Assembly: GCA_963575745.1 (NCBI GenBank) | Contig: CAUYUJ010012725.1 | Coordinates: 147,501 to 211,500 of the forward strand | Length of the DNA stretch: 64,000 bases | Reading direction: 5' to 3' | Origin: Prorocentrum cordatum | Taxonomy: Eukaryota; Sar; Dinophyceae; Prorocentrales; Prorocentraceae | In this document: positions 1 to 11,389 of the stretch, one piece after another | Position numbering within the stretch: the stretch's first letter is position 1 | How the letters are laid out: each line of letters begins with the position of its first letter | Made by a program: the position numbers and the translations under genes | Notes under the pieces: model-generated | The model's database searches: none | What the model saw: the letters and a program-made list of their open reading frames with translations, nothing else | What the model was told of the DNA's origin: nothing

Positions 1-59
1 TGAGGCCTGCCTTAGCTAGCTCCTGGCCCGCCTTCACGGAGGGGAGATAAGGGTGATGG

Positions 60-190
60 AGGAAAAGGGAAGGAGGGGAGGAGGAGGAGGAGGAGGAGGA
101 GCAGGAGGAGGAGGAGGAGGAGGAGGAGGGATGTGTGGAAGGAGGGAGGGCGGGGGGGGTTAGAGAGGGAGGGGGGGGGAGGGAGGACGG
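60..190. repeat. GA-rich low-complexity tract
   Basis: The plus strand is an almost pure purine run built on GGA and GGGA units. It gives Gly/Arg/Glu-rich spurious reading frames and no credible protein. Similar tracts recur throughout the window. Confidence 0.9.
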
Positions 191-1200
191 GGGGTCGGTC
201 GGACTCGGCATTGCAGCAGCCTGGGCGCCGCGTTGCTCAAGGCTCTCGCTCCGAGAGCCAATGCGGGTACACCAGTAGCTACCGCCACCCTCCCCTGTCA
301 AGGGAGGCCATGCCCTGAGCCCCAGGCTGCCCAACTCGCAGAAGAGGGAGCGCGGCGGACGGTGCGAAGCACTAATCTAAAAGCCCATACAAGCGAAACG
401 CAGAAACGCTTCAAAGCAATGCCCTGGCACTGCTTTGAACGTTTTGAAGCAGTGCCGCGGCACTGCTCACATGGGGGGGATGGCACACGCAACATCGGGG
501 GCAGCAGCAGCAGGATGATTTTTCCACCTTGCACTGTCCGCAACTGCGGCTATCAGCACCATGCTGCACTTGTCCGCAGCGGCGGCTATCACCACCGTTG
601 CGACTCGAAACCCCATGGGGCGCGGTCGGCCGACGGCCCCCAGGAGTCCGCGCTTCGCGTGGAGTCCCACTGGCTTCCGTGTCGCCCCCCCACGCGCGAG
701 AACGCTCAAAAGGCGAGTCCTCAGTGGCACTGTCCGGAACTGCTGCGCGGTCAGAATGCCACCGCTGCCACCCATCAGCACCCCATCCCGTCGAGTGCCA
801 GTCCCACTCGGACCAATCGCGCCATCCCGTCGCGGGACCGTGCGCCTCCGGTGCGCCGCTGCCGTTGGCGCTTCAGGACCGAGCAGCCACTGCGGCATAA
901 GAAGTGGTCGCATCGTCGCTGTTGGCAGACTGCGGCAGCTGCGGGTTCCAAGTTCGCTCAGCCAGAGCGTCTCTCCCCGCAACTTCGGCTCACATGTGGC
1001 TCTGGGCGCCCTTCCCTGCAACTGCGGTGTCCGTGTCGCCGCCCTTCCTGGGGCTTCTCTTGCCCACCTTTGCTTTCGCCAGCTGCTCCTGTTTCTCCAA
1101 CCTCTGGGCGAGAGTTTTTCAGGTGACCTGCGGCACGTGTTGTGCGTGAAAGCCACCAGGGGGGAATGCGCTCCGTTCCGCGCTTTGCCGACGGCGCCGT
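190..1200. other. No gene seen; contains CCGCAACTGCGG motifs
   Basis: Open frames on both strands overlap one another and show only biased Arg/Pro/Ser composition, with no recognisable domain. The near-palindromic dodecamer CCGCAACTGCGG occurs at 538-549, and looser variants occur near 735, 940 and 1017. It recurs inside the neighbouring endonuclease-like pseudogene. Confidence 0.6.
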
Positions 1201-1201
1201 G

Positions 1202-2419
1202 TCAGATCTTGTCGTCGAGCTTGCCGTGCCTGACTCTCAAGGGATGGCGCGTCCACTCGTCGCGCGCCCTGTGCGCCATCTTTCTGGCGAGGTTCGTATC
1301 TGCGGCCACGGAGTCGTCAGATGGCGTCAGGAAGGCGCGCATCTTGTCTGCGACGGGCTCAGCCTTGAGCGCGCAAGTCCGGAGCATCTTCCCAGGACCA
1401 TTCGTGCAGTCGAAGACTCGGAAAGATGGGTCATGTTGGATGGTCAAGAACCCGCCTTCGCGGTCATGCAGGGCGTCCAGGCCGTGGTGAAGGTTGCATT
1501 CCCAAGGACAGCTTATGAACATAATCGCCGTGCTGTCTGCCCTGGGCTGGCCGCCTGCTGTCTTCCAGGCGGTCCATGCGGCGACGTCCACAGCGATTCC
1601 GCAACTGCGGCACCAGGACACAAGCTGGAGCATGCAAGTGTTGAAGTCCCCCATGCAGACCTTCACGTCCCACTCCGCGACGTAGGATACGAACCGGTTG
1701 TAGAACTCATGGAGTTTCTTCACGCCCCAGTCTTAGTTGGTCGAGCTGTGGTGGACGTGCACCGCCATGACGCTGAAGGAGCTCTCCAGATGGGGCGCGC
1801 CCTGGTCCAGTTGGATGCGCACCACCATCGCCCTGGAGCACTTGTTGTGCCACTTTGGTGCAGGACCCTTCGCAACTGCGGATTTGTTATTATTTTTCTT
1901 CGTCTTGGATTTCTCCCGCTTGTGGAAGGGCCTCGTAAAGTCGACCTGATCAACGTGGCCCCCACTGCGGTCTCTGATGCCAACAAGGAGGGCTCCTGAG
2001 GGCTCACCGCCCTTGACGCACATGTAGTTGTAACGGGTCCGATTCTGAAACTTCTCGTCCTCGTCCGCAACTGCGGATGCGCTGTCACGCGCGTTGCGCT
2101 CCCCAGAGAGTTCCTCGCAGGTCGCGTCGTCGCACTCGCACAGGACGATGAGTTGGGCAGGGTCCGCGTGGATCTGCGCCCACTCGTCAGTGCGTTGCCT
2201 AGGGCTAGCTGCCGTCGGTCCGAACTTGGCCACGTAGAAGGTAGAAGCCGACCCGTCCCGCTTCGGACTCCGCTTTCTGCTTCCATGCGTTGACAAGGAT
2301 TCTCTGCTTCTCCGACATACGGCTTGTCTGGATGACGGGCGCCCGCCTCCAGGGGCGCGTATTCGACAATTCTTTCGGCCTGTCGGAGTTTTGTGCTGCC
2401 GCAGCTGCGGCTGCCGCAC
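1202..2419 (-). pseudogene. Endonuclease/exonuclease/phosphatase-domain protein, interrupted by a stop
   Basis: Two minus-strand open segments (2419 to 1736 and 1732 to 1202) lie in the same frame and are separated by a single TAA at 1733-1735. Read through that stop they give about 400 residues with the order of motifs expected of the EEP fold: a Glu-containing strand (LIVLCECD), GALLVGIR, a VHVHHSS strand, the diagnostic GDFN (in VKVCMGDFN) and a late STAIMFIS strand resembling the Ser-Asp region. EEP proteins include retrotransposon endonucleases, DNases and RNA deadenylases. No reverse transcriptase follows, so this could be a retroelement remnant or a decayed member of a dispersed family. 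The N-terminus is Arg-rich and no start can be chosen confidently. The stop could also lie in an unspliced intron. Confidence 0.55.
1599..2076. repeat. Interspersed CCGCAACTGCGG dodecamers
   Basis: Exact copies lie at 1599-1610 and 2065-2076, a one-base variant at 1870-1881, another exact copy upstream at 538-549, and the reverse complement at 16841-16852. The motif is a near-palindrome (CCGCA/TGCGG arms) and lies inside the endonuclease-like pseudogene without shifting its frame. Confidence 0.5.
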
Positions 2420-2537
2420 CTACCTGTAGCTCCGCCCCGTCCTCCGCCTCGTCGGCGGGGGTAGCCGCGGGGGGGAGGAGCGCGGGGCCCCGACGCCCAG
2501 AGCGCTGAAGAGAAGGGTCGGAGAAGAGAGCTCGGCG

Positions 2538-2690
2538 CGGGCACGAGCTCTCGGAGGTCCGCGCGGATCTCGTGGTTTTGCGCTGAACCCCTGTGCATGG
2601 CTCGCTCCGTGCGCCAGGGGCGGCGCCAGCGGCACCGCCAGGGGCAGCCCGGCGCCGAACACTGAAATCCGCGCTGACCCTTCGAAAGCT
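2538..2690. repeat. Foldback element, family FB1 (diverged copy)
   Basis: A left arm beginning GGAGGTCCGCGCGGAT is followed by a GC-rich centre with GGCGCC palindromes. A right arm reads as a degraded reverse complement (AATCCGCGCTGACC). The same arrangement occurs near 9755, 21082, 29826, 48150 and 59620, so it is a dispersed hairpin family. No coding sequence is seen from here to 3180. Confidence 0.6.
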
Positions 2691-3179
2691 CATGTTAAAG
2701 GAACTTGTCCGTTTTACTATCAGACCCGGCGTTAAAGGAAGGATTTTTTTCGCCAGGGCACCTTGCATCCTTCGGTTATGGCCATCCTTGGGGCGTTTTC
2801 GCCTTCCCAGCCCAAGGCGTCCATTGCATCCTTGGGTTAGTTCAGGGTCGGCGCGCTTCTCTTCATTCCGGCGCGTTCCAGGTGTCATGCATCCTTAAGT
2901 TCCATCTTTACGATTGGTTTTGATTGTAGGGGAGGGAGGGCGGGCGCGCGCGATGGAATGGGCAGGTGCCCTTATCGAGTCAGCAATAGAGCCAGGTCAT
3001 GCAGCGGTGACAGGGGAGGTAGCGAGGGAGGGAGGAGCTCACGCCCCCCCCCACCGTGCCAGCCGAGCTCGGCCAGCTCGCTCTGGACGCCGTTGCTGCA
3101 GCCGACGGCGAGGAGACTGGGGATCGGCAGCACGGACCTTCCTCCTTTTTTCTCGGGCATTGCTAACGGGGTCCTTTTC

Positions 3180-3300
3180 CACCCCCTCCCCACTCGTGCC
3201 CCTCCTCCCCCCCTCCCTCCCCCCGCCTCCCTCCTCCTCCTCTTTCTGCTCCTCCTCCTGCCCCCTTCTCCTCCTCCTCCTCCTCTTCCTCCTCATGATT
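3180..3300. repeat. CT-rich low-complexity tract
   Basis: The plus strand is a run of CCT, TCC and TTC units. Frames across it are poly-Pro/Ser/Leu or poly-Arg/Glu and are not proteins. Confidence 0.85.
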
Positions 3301-4250
3301 CTTGTTTACTGATGGCATGGGCGTGCCCCGCACGCTCCCGCTTACCCCAGGGCTGGCCAAAAGCCAGCCTTGGGGGAGTATGAGGAGATAGTAGAACAAC
3401 AGGCTAAAGTAGACAGACAGGCAGGAGGAGGAAGGAATGATAGGGCATCACATCGATCATAATCACAGGAGGAACGGAAGAGGACTGGGATGCTGGCGGT
3501 TAAGGTGTAGTGGCGTTGCAGAAAAACAAGTGTGGGGCCATGGCCCTAGTGCCTTTTAGTTTTGAGGCTCAGCGGGGTCCCCCAGAGTCGCCTGGCCGCG
3601 CTGGGCCAGCGCTCCAGAGGGAGCCCAGGGTCCCCCTCGTCTGAAGGTCTTGGAGCCATCTTGGACAATATTGAGGCCAAAGTTGCCCGTCTTCGAACGA
3701 TCTTTGGCCGTATTGGAGGCATCCGGGCGTCTGGAGCGCGAATACGGTTTCAGTCTGCGAGGGATTGTGTTGAGTTCACTCCTGCAGCGAGCTCGCTCCT
3801 GCAGCGAGTTCGCTCCTGCAGCGAGCTGCCGATGGCATGAAGGGCCTGGCAAATGGCAAAGCTGAAGGTCAGTAGGAAACATGGTCGGTGTCAGGACTGG
3901 TCCGACTAGACACCGCCGCCGTCGGAGAAGGACCACCTCAGCGCATTTCGCTTGAGCCCATTGGTGTTGGACGCATCTTGGGCAAAGCTACCGATATATT
4001 CATAACTGCGGAGCCGAGCACATTTTCTGCAGCAGGCATGGGCAAAGCTACCAGACCGCAGCATCTAACCACACCGTCTTCATCTTCATCTTCACCCTCA
4101 CCTACTCCCCCGGTATTTTCTGCGCCATTTTCTTGCCAGCCAATTCGGGGCATTCCGGCCTGTCAGTCTACCTCGGCGCTGGCACCTCCTTCCCCAAGCC
4201 TCTCCTCGGGTAGACTACGGTTTTCCTGCAGACCTTGCTGCCTTGGCCGC
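3300..4250. other. No gene seen; small 17-bp tandem repeat
   Basis: A short tandem repeat of about three units based on CGCTCCTGCAGCGAGTT lies near 3776-3830. The frame leading into the retrotransposon start at 4251 is Ser/Pro-rich and shows no domain before that point. Confidence 0.5.
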
Positions 4251-5250
4251 ATGGGTACGTGGAACAGCGAAGGTTTACGCGGTGACTCCATCATCAAAAC
4301 TGACGAAATCATCGGCGTCATGCACACTAACGAACTTGATATCTGGTGTAAACAAGAGACGCACCTACATGGACCATAATACATACTATACGCGAAATGG
4401 CTACACGAGTTTCTTTTCAGGCGAGCTGGACATGGATGCCAACTCACACGCAGGAGTAGGGCTCATGGAGGCGCCAAGAGTTTTTAACAGCACTGTTGCA
4501 TTCAAGGCGTGCAACTCTAGAATGGCCTCCCTCAGAAGCAAAGTTAGACGTGGTATGCTAACGTTGCTGTGCGCATACGCCCCACAACGGGCGCCCATAT
4601 GAGGAGCGGCACTCTTTCTACATTGATCTTCCGGCGCATACCAGGGCAACCACTGCGAACAGCACGACTTGTATCACAGGAGACATGAATGTACGGCTCT
4701 TGTTGGTTGGAGCCGGAGAGCAAGATATCATCGGCCCCCATGTGTTTCAGTGCCCAGTTGTTGCGGATAATACGGTTCAGAATAGTATTTCTGGTTGCAA
4801 ACACATACCACGGTAATCCATTAAGCATGAAGATTTCTTATAAGGATCTGGGCGTCGACCCGTCAGACAGGGTCGTTTCGGGGCACAAGTTCGCTCCGAT
4901 AGACCACGTGCTCTGCCACCGCCGTGTTCTACATACTTCGCACGATACTTGGACGAGCAAGCGGGACGCGCTTAACGCGAATCATTATCTCACCACTGTT
5001 GTTTCCAAATTGGCTCAACCTCAACGATACTTCACACAAGCAATACATGGACAAGGCCAGCCTCAAATATCCGTGCGTACAAAGGCAGGCGATTTGCATC
5101 AACATTCGTGGAGGCCGTTGGCAATCCGATGCGTGCCGGGATGGATTCCGCTGAGGTTTTGAATTGCAAGATCCGACATGGTTTTGAAGCAATTTCTGAA
5201 ATTCTAGACGCTTCGCGTAACCCCACCAGCCCATCCAGAAACGATGCCCA
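4251..5250 (+). pseudogene. Retrotransposon AP-endonuclease domain, frameshifted
   Basis: An ATG at 4251 opens MGTWNSEGLRG, the usual start of a LINE endonuclease. ELDIWCKQETHLHG follows, with the QET catalytic Glu motif. Further pieces appear in other frames: YTRNGYTSFFSGELD and LTLLCAYAPQ, then TTCITGDMN (the GDxN active-site motif), then FAPIDHVLCHRR (the IDH region). A linker (FVEAVGNPMRAGMDSAE, DASRNPTSPS) runs to about 5250. Shifts fall near 4370, 4585, 4790 and 5090. In an active element this domain nicks target DNA to prime reverse transcription. This copy cannot be translated. Confidence 0.7.
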
Positions 5251-5289
5251 GAGGAAGTGCCTCGATCAGGGAAGTGGGCAGCACACAAA

Positions 5290-6640
5290 GGAAGGGTACC
5301 CCAGTGGAGGCCGGCTGGAGCGTCTTAGGGGCCTTTTGGCGGTCCCGGACGCCTCTTAGAGCGTCAGGGGTGCTTTGGAGAGCTTCTTGGGGCCTCTTGG
5401 GGGTCTCTTGGGGGCCTCTTGGAGGCCTCTGGGGCGCTTGTTGGGGCCTCCTGGGGCCTCATGGGCGCCTCGTGGGGCCCTCTTGAAGCGCTCTTGGGAG
5501 CCTTCAGAGCGCTCCTTGAGCCCTCTTGGGCTATCTTGGAGTCATCTTGAAGCCTCGGATGGCCATCGGATGCGAAAAGGCGAGAAAGCCCAAAATGCTG
5601 ATTTTCCGAAGGTTTTGGAAGGATGTTGGCCTCTTCGGGGCCTCCTGGGGGAGCTCTTTGGCCACTTGGAGCCGTCCTGAAGCGGTCTTGGGGCCTCTTG
5701 GAGCATCGTGGGAGCCATCTTGAGGCATCTTGGGATATCTTAGGCCATCTTGGAGGTCATCTTGGGCTCTCCCAGGCGCTCTTGGAGTCATGTGAAGCAG
5801 CGCCACCCCCCCAGGAGGCCCAAATGTGGCCAAAACCTTAGTAAAATCAATGATTTGGGCATTCTCGCCGAGGCCTCTTGGAGCGTCTTGGGTGCCCTTG
5901 GGGGGTCTCTTGGGGCCTCGTGGGGGTCTCTTGGGAGCCTCTTGGGGGCATCCTGGGGGCCTCGTGGGAGCTTCTTGGGGCCACATGGGTCGTTTGGGGC
6001 GCTCTTGAAGCGCTCTTGGAGGCCTCAGAGGCGCTGGTAGAGCCCATATTGGAGGGGATCTGTCAAAGAAAGCGGAAGCACTAATTAGCGTCGCTCCTGG
6101 AAAGCCTTTAAAATCGCCTCCTGAACCGCTTTTGGAGGGCTCTTGGAGCGCTCTTGGGCGCTCTTTGCGCCGTCTTCGGGCTTTCTTGGGCCCTTCTTGG
6201 AGCTATCTTGAGCCATCTTGGAGCTATCTTGACGCCTCGGGTGGGCATCGGAAGCGAAAGCGCGAGAACGCCAAAAACATTGATTTTCCCAAGGGTTTTG
6301 AAACATTTTGGCTTCTTGGGGGCATCCGAAGGGAGCTCTAGTGGACACTTAGAGCCGTCTTGGGGCGGTCTTGGAGCGTCTTGCAGCATCTTCGGAACCA
6401 TCTTGAGGCATCTTGCGCTACCTTGAACCATCTTGGAGGCGATCTTGGGCTCCCTGAGGCCCTCTTGGAGTCGTCTTGGCTCATCTTGGACGCTCCAACG
6501 CGTCGCGGCCCCCCCTGTCCAGGTCAGTGGGGAGGGGGTAGGGGGAGGGGTAAACCCCTCCCCGAAGGGGAAGAAGGAGGGGTAGAAGAAGAAACGCTCT
6601 AAACCACCGACGCCCGGAGGGCTGGTGGGACTTTTGCCCA
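5290..6640 (+). repeat. GGGGCCTCTTGG block with conserved core, inside the LINE
   Basis: Most of the block is a degenerate repeat of roughly 10-14 bases around GGGGCCTCTTGGGG. Its six frames give Leu/Gly/Ser/Trp or Pro/Arg/Lys repeats, not proteins. Non-repetitive cores lie near 5565-5625, 5828-5870 and 6240-6315, marked by bases such as CATTGATTTTCCCAAGG. The last 120 bases (6515-6637) match 63275-63390 in reverse. It separates the endonuclease and reverse transcriptase halves of the older LINE, so it was probably inserted or expanded there. Confidence 0.75.
6515..6637 (-). repeat. Dispersed end repeat R14 (copy 1)
   Basis: The reverse complement carries CCACCAGCCC, then GGTTTAGAG, then CTTCCCCTTCGGGGAGGG and GTTTACCCCTCCCCCTACCC. 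The same order of blocks occurs on the plus strand at 63275-63390. In both places it adjoins a GGGGCCTCTTGG block on the same relative side, so it may be the end of that element. Confidence 0.65.
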
Positions 6641-6654
6641 CACGGGAATTTACT

Positions 6655-8405
6655 CCTTAGCCGGCGTGGACCAGTCGACGCACGTTCGGTTTAACTGAAC
6701 ACAGAAAAGCCGCTCGTACAGCTGGGGACCACGACGCAGAGAAACGTTCGCACACATCGATTCGTAAATCTGGAGCGCAAGATCGACGAGATTGGTTGGA
6801 TGTATTATTGCAAAATGGTGGTTGGGAAGGGGCTCGCTATTTGAAGAAGCCGAACACAGCATGCGACGGTCACGCGGCCTGATGGATCATTCGCGGACGC
6901 GGCCAATCGGCCAGATGTATTGGCATATTATTTTGAAGACGTCCAGTGGCAAGTCCGGCTTCCAGAGCTAACCCCAGAAGCGCGTGCGCCCATTGGACAG
7001 ACATTGCCGATCGACGCAGCAACAATCACCATGAAGGAGTTGATTGATGCGCTGCACCGTAAAGCTGCTGGGCCAGACGGTATCCCCCCAGAGTTTGGAA
7101 GATCCTGGGTTCGCACCGGGACGTTCCTGCGACTATGCTTCAGTTATGTCGGAAACGCGGGGGTCAAACATCAATTCTGGACTCTTTGGAGGCATTCGAA
7201 CGTAGTTCTTTTGATGAAAAGCAGGAGATAGCATTGCCAGAAAATTGCAGACCCACTTCATTGCTACAAGTTGGTTTTAAATTATCGCTTCAATGTTACA
7301 TCAACGGCTGATTCGCGGTGGTGCTGAAGCCCGCACGCGCGACTCTCAGTTTGGCTTCCGCCCCCGGCGTGGGGCAGCTGACGCGCTCATGCTTGTCTGG
7401 CGCATGATCGACGCTGCACATAACACCCAGCACGGTGTCCTTATTCTTCTAATGTTGGATGGGGCCAAGGCGTTCGACAGGCTCAAAATAGAAAGCATGT
7501 ACAACGTTCTGCGCCGCTTTGGGTTTCTTGCTGTTATGGTGGACATGCTCAAAGTTATTAATCCCGAGCGTTTCTTCACCATTTTCGACCGTGCCGCGAA
7601 ATCAAAGAGAGGCGACAAATGGCTGGCATCACTCAAGGGTGCCTGTTCGCACCCTAATTATTTGTGGCTGTGCAGTTAGTCCTGCTTGAAGATGTTTTTG
7701 AAAATATTGGTTTGGAGGCTGAGCCGGCTCACGTAGCAACGCGAAACATTATGTACGCAGACGACACGATGTTTGCCTCGCGCAGCAAACTTAATATTCA
7801 AAGCATGCTGAACGCTATTGTATTGGAAGGGCAGAACGATGCGGCAGAGCGACTTGGTGGAGGCCCTATCAAGGTGGTCCGGGAAACAGTGTCTTTCGGT
7901 GGAACGTCCACTTGCGATGGCAAGGCGGCGCCAGAGGTTACCCGGCGCCTCGGCGAAGCGCAACACATTTCAAGCAGGTCGCACGAATCTGGCTCCCTAC
8001 AGCACTCGGGGGGCGAAGAAAATGCAAAGTGTAGGACAGACGCGTCCTTGGTAACTTGTTGTATTGCCTGGACACCCTTACTGGCAATTGCAAGCTGACT
8101 GGCGCAGACCCGATGCGTTGCATTGCCGGCGTTTGAGGCGCATTTTGGGTATCCAGCTTTCTTTTGTTTCAAGAATAAGAAGTTCATACGTTCTAGACAG
8201 GGCCAGCGTCGGGTCATTTTCTCAAGGATCATTGGGCAGACACAAATATTGCACCATACAGTATCAAGCGGCCCTGTGTCGCTCGCACGTCAGATGGTCT
8301 GCCAACAGGATTGTACACCAAACGCTTGGGTGGTACATTGGCGTCGCGGCCGGCCAAGACAGCAGTGGACTTCACCGGTGTATAGAATTTGTCTGCCAGC
8401 GTAAT
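6655..8405 (+). pseudogene. Non-LTR reverse transcriptase, frameshifted
   Basis: Pieces in successive frames follow reverse transcriptase order. VTRPDGSFADAANRPDVLAYY and ITMKELIDALHRKAAGPDG lead into the fingers (6880-7230). SQFGFRPRRGAADALMLVWR and LLMLDGAKAFDRLKIESM hold the motif A Asp (7293-7680). RNIMYADDTMFASRSK holds the YADD catalytic box (7735-7800). RRLRRILGIQLSFVSRIR (8110-8200) is the typical conserved C-terminal segment. The catalytic Asp residues are still encoded, but the frame breaks near 7230, 7660 and 8060. No RNase H domain is visible after it. Confidence 0.75.
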
Positions 8406-9750
8406 TGATGTATGACGTGACGCAATATTTGTCATGCATTTTGATGGTCAACATGATCGTCCTCTCCCTTCTCTTGTCGTTGTCCTCCCAGCGCGCGCTT
8501 GGTGTCTCGCAGCCGCGCAACCACGCGTTCGGCGTGTCTGTCGCCCGATGCGGCGCGCATTTGGCGTGTCTGCTCCGTTGCGCCCAGGCGTCCTACTGGA
8601 CTCATGGCTTCACTGACTGAGGGATTGTGGCCTCGGGAAGAGGGGCCAGTGCATGCAAGTAAGTGCCACCGGGAGGGAGGGGGGCCCTTAGATAATGAAC
8701 CACGAGCCCCACCCGACAACATTTGGCATTCCAGCACGCCTCAGCGTGCCACGGTGCACGGTGGCGGATGGCCGGCCACATTGAGCTTCCGGCCACGAGC
8801 AAATTCCCCGACAGGAGCTGCGCGAAAACCAGAACCTTCTTCAGCCCAGCGAAGTCCTCAATTCGGAGTCTTGTGATTTGGCTGTGCCTAAATTGCAGAG
8901 GCGTGCGCCGCACAATTCCGTCACTCATCGGCCATGCACCACTCGCGCGGAGGACGAGTGGTCTCACCTGTTTTAGGCATGTTGCGTGGTGCTCACGTCG
9001 CCTGAAGCGTCAGCAAGCCCGCGCGGGCGCGCGGGGAGAAAACCAGCCATTCCTCCGAGCACCCTGCGGTAGGGCCAGCCCTGGAAAAGAAGCCATGTGA
9101 TGGTGGACGAGAGAAGCCCCCCTGTAAGGAGATGTCTTTCCGTAAGGGAAAACCAACACAGTGATGGTGGAAAAGGAAACTAATGTGATGGCAGGGCCAG
9201 CCCTGGTGAGACGAGGTTTCCCCCCCCCTCTGCGGTATACCTCCCGAGCCATTTTTGTTCGCGGCGTGGACCCCAGGAGCTCCCGATGCCGACCCCAGGG
9301 CTAGCTTTTCCCGTCCCAGGAGTTTGTTTCGGGGGTCGCCGCTGACGGGGGTCAGCCGATCCCCTCTGGCTGGCATGGGTTTGAGAGCCACGCGGGGTCG
9401 ATTGCCCCTTTCCGCTCTCTGCTGGCCCGGGTCTGGGAGGTATTGGGCGGCCGGCCAAGCTTAGTGCGTCCCCGATTCATTGCTGGGCATCGGTGCCCGG
9501 GACGGGCTTCTGGACGTCCAAGGGCTTAGAAACAAAGGCCGTCGCTGTCCAGTGGTCTGTGGCCCACACCGCCACCGAGCCTAGGTTGTGGACCGCAGGT
9601 TTCTTAAACATATTTTGTCTTGGGAGGCCACCTCGAGACCTGTCTAAAGCCTCTTGTCGCGGGAATGCCCAGGAATTCCCGGAACCTAAGAGTCTGGGCC
9701 CTTCATTGACAAACATTCGAAGAGAAAACAACCACATAAACCGAATCTAT
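8406..9750. other. No gene seen
   Basis: Mixed GC-rich sequence with overlapping, biased open frames and no domain. The word AGGGCCAGCCCTGG is repeated at about 9071 and 9195, and GTGATGGTGGA and GTGATGGTGGAA occur between them, suggesting a short decayed repeat. Confidence 0.5.
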
Positions 9751-9754
9751 CCGC

Positions 9755-9886
9755 ACGGATTTCTTGGAACGGCGTTGGACCCCCCCCATGGTGTTCGGAA
9801 CGCGCCAAGGGCGGCGCTGGAGGCGCCGACCGGGGGGCACAGCGCCGATCGAAAAAATCTGTTCGGACCTCCAAAAGTTGATGTCG
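9755..9886. repeat. Foldback element FB1 (diverged copy)
   Basis: The left arm CGCACGGATTTCTTGG and the right arm ending ATCTGTTCGGACCTCC flank a GC-rich centre containing GGCGCTGGAGGCGCC. Order and centre match the fuller FB1 copy at 21082-21297. The flanking 9887-10420 holds short tandem words (GGGACCGAGGACACTCCAC, twice) and no credible gene. Confidence 0.6.
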
Positions 9887-10429
9887 ATGTAGTTTCTCTT
9901 CTGGCGGGACACAGCACAGGGACCGAGGACACTCCACAGGGACCGACACAGCACAGGGACCGAGGACACTCCACTCGGTGCAGCGGCGAATCTGCTCGTG
10001 GCCCCGAGGAGGCCTTGGCGCGCCCGACCCAGCACAGCCCGACCCCTGCACCGGCATGCCACGTCCCCTCGTCGATTGTTGCCGTCTTCGTCGCCCTCGG
10101 CGAGCCGCCGTCGTTGCCGCCGCCGCCGCCGACTCCGTCGTCGTTTTCGTCGGCGCCCTTCTTCCGCTCAGGAGCGGCCCGCCAAGGCCCCGCGCACCTG
10201 GGTCTCGCAGCCCTGCGCTCCGCAGGGCAGCGCCAAGGGCGTCGGCAAGGCGCCCGGGCCGCCGCTCGCCGCCGCCGCTCACCGCCCGGGCTGTCGGCGC
10301 CGCCGGCGTCGTCGTCGTCGCCGTGATTGAAAGACGGCGGCCGTTGTTGTTCAATCCCTCCCGGCGTTTTTCCTCTTGTTTCAGCTTCCAGGGGCCCATC
10401 TTCGGGCCCTGGTACCCTCCCAGACCTCC

Positions 10430-10645
10430 CCCCCCCAGGTGGGGAAGGGATCAAAGGAAAAGAGGCTCCCCATCGACTCAATTACGACTTCGATTGCGAC
10501 CTGTTTCGATTCGCCTCGAGTTGACGAGCCTGGCGCGCCAAAGAGGGTGATGAGCTGGGCGCGCCCAAGAGAACGCCACAGGGTGCTCCGAAGACGACAA
10601 ACCCAGAGCTCCCCCTCACACACGCCGACAGGGTCGGCGGATTTT
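10430..10645 (+). repeat. Dispersed repeat R12 (copy 1)
   Basis: A C-rich stretch is followed by GGGGAAGGGATCAAAGG, a segment on CGACTCAATTACG, and finally CTCACACACGCCGACAGGG plus TCGGCGG. The same blocks in the same order occur at 51853-52047 and 52185-52388. The end carries a 7-bp stem (CGCCGAC/GTCGGCG). Confidence 0.7.
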
Positions 10646-11389
10646 GGCCTCAGGGGACCCATTCTCAAGCCCTGGAGCCAGCAAAAATGCGTTTAGAGAG
10701 AATTTCTCCGGGGCAGGAATTGGGACCTCTGAGACCGCGCGTTGACAAAGTTACGTCAGCGGATGCCAGGGCCTGCCGCCGCGCCCAACGTCGTCGCCTC
10801 CGCCGCCGTTGCCGGTCGCCGCCGCCGGCGTCGTCGTTGTCATCGTCGTCGTCGTCTCCCAACGGCGTGATGGTTGACCAGATCTCCTCGTGCCTTCTCC
10901 CTCCTTCGACTTATCCTCACAAGAGATTATCATCGTCCTGGTTTCGTCTTAAGGACGAGGAGGAGGAGGAGGAGGGCAGCGGGAGAGCTGCTCCAGCAGA
11001 ATGAGGGAGGAGTGAGGGCCTCCCCCTTTGCAACTCCTCCTTCCCTGCCCCCTGTTCGTCCTCGCTCTTTCCTCCTCGCCTTCCATCCTCTGTACTCCTC
11101 GTGGCTCCTCCTCGTCCTCCCTCTTCCCTCATCCTTTTCCCCTTCCTTGCGCCAGCCCACGATGTGTGTTGATGTCAATGTTGGCCTCGGTGCTGCAAGC
11201 ACGTCCTTCGCTTGCCCCAGCCAGACGTGCGTGGATTTCTGGCTGGCACGTCCGCCCTGGTGCCCTGGAGGTGCCGATCAAAAGCTGGCAGGCCAAGCGG
11301 CCAGCGGCCCCAGGAGCCCGAGGCTTGCTCACGACTCACGCAGAGGTCACCGTGAACCAAAGAAGCAGTCCCTCCTCGTGGGCCCTCTC

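Larger units (their letters stand above)
4251..8405 (+). mobile_element. Degenerate non-LTR retrotransposon, split by a repeat block
   Basis: Endonuclease-type sequence (4251-5250) and reverse transcriptase-type sequence (about 6655-8405) lie in the correct order on the same strand. This is the gene order of AP-endonuclease LINEs. They are separated by about 1.35 kb of degenerate GGGGCCTCTTGG repeat (5290-6640) that has no coding relation to either side. The coding parts change frame at least six times, so the copy is dead and old. No target-site duplication could be recognised for the LINE or for the block inside it. Confidence 0.75.

Noticed and set aside
1142-1999. Plus-strand 285-codon frame over the endonuclease-like pseudogene
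   Set aside because: It is the antisense of a minus-strand frame that has GDFN and other EEP motifs; the plus-strand translation has no domain.
6296-6325. CATTTTGGCTTCTTGG as a second spliced-leader relic
   Set aside because: Only CATTTTGGCT matches. It lies in the core of the GGGGCCTCTTGG block, where similar words recur without the rest of the leader.
5244-6426. Plus-strand frames reading Leu-Gly-Ala-Ser-Trp-like repeats as possible membrane or repeat proteins
   Set aside because: All three frames and the opposite strand are open because of the GGGGCCTCTTGG units. The same happens at 42.3, 51, 62.2 and 63.7 kb.
9493-10326. A 277-codon plus frame as a gene
   Set aside because: It runs through an FB1 hairpin and a GCC/CGT-rich stretch, with Pro/Arg bias in the second half and a competing frame on each strand; no domain is present.
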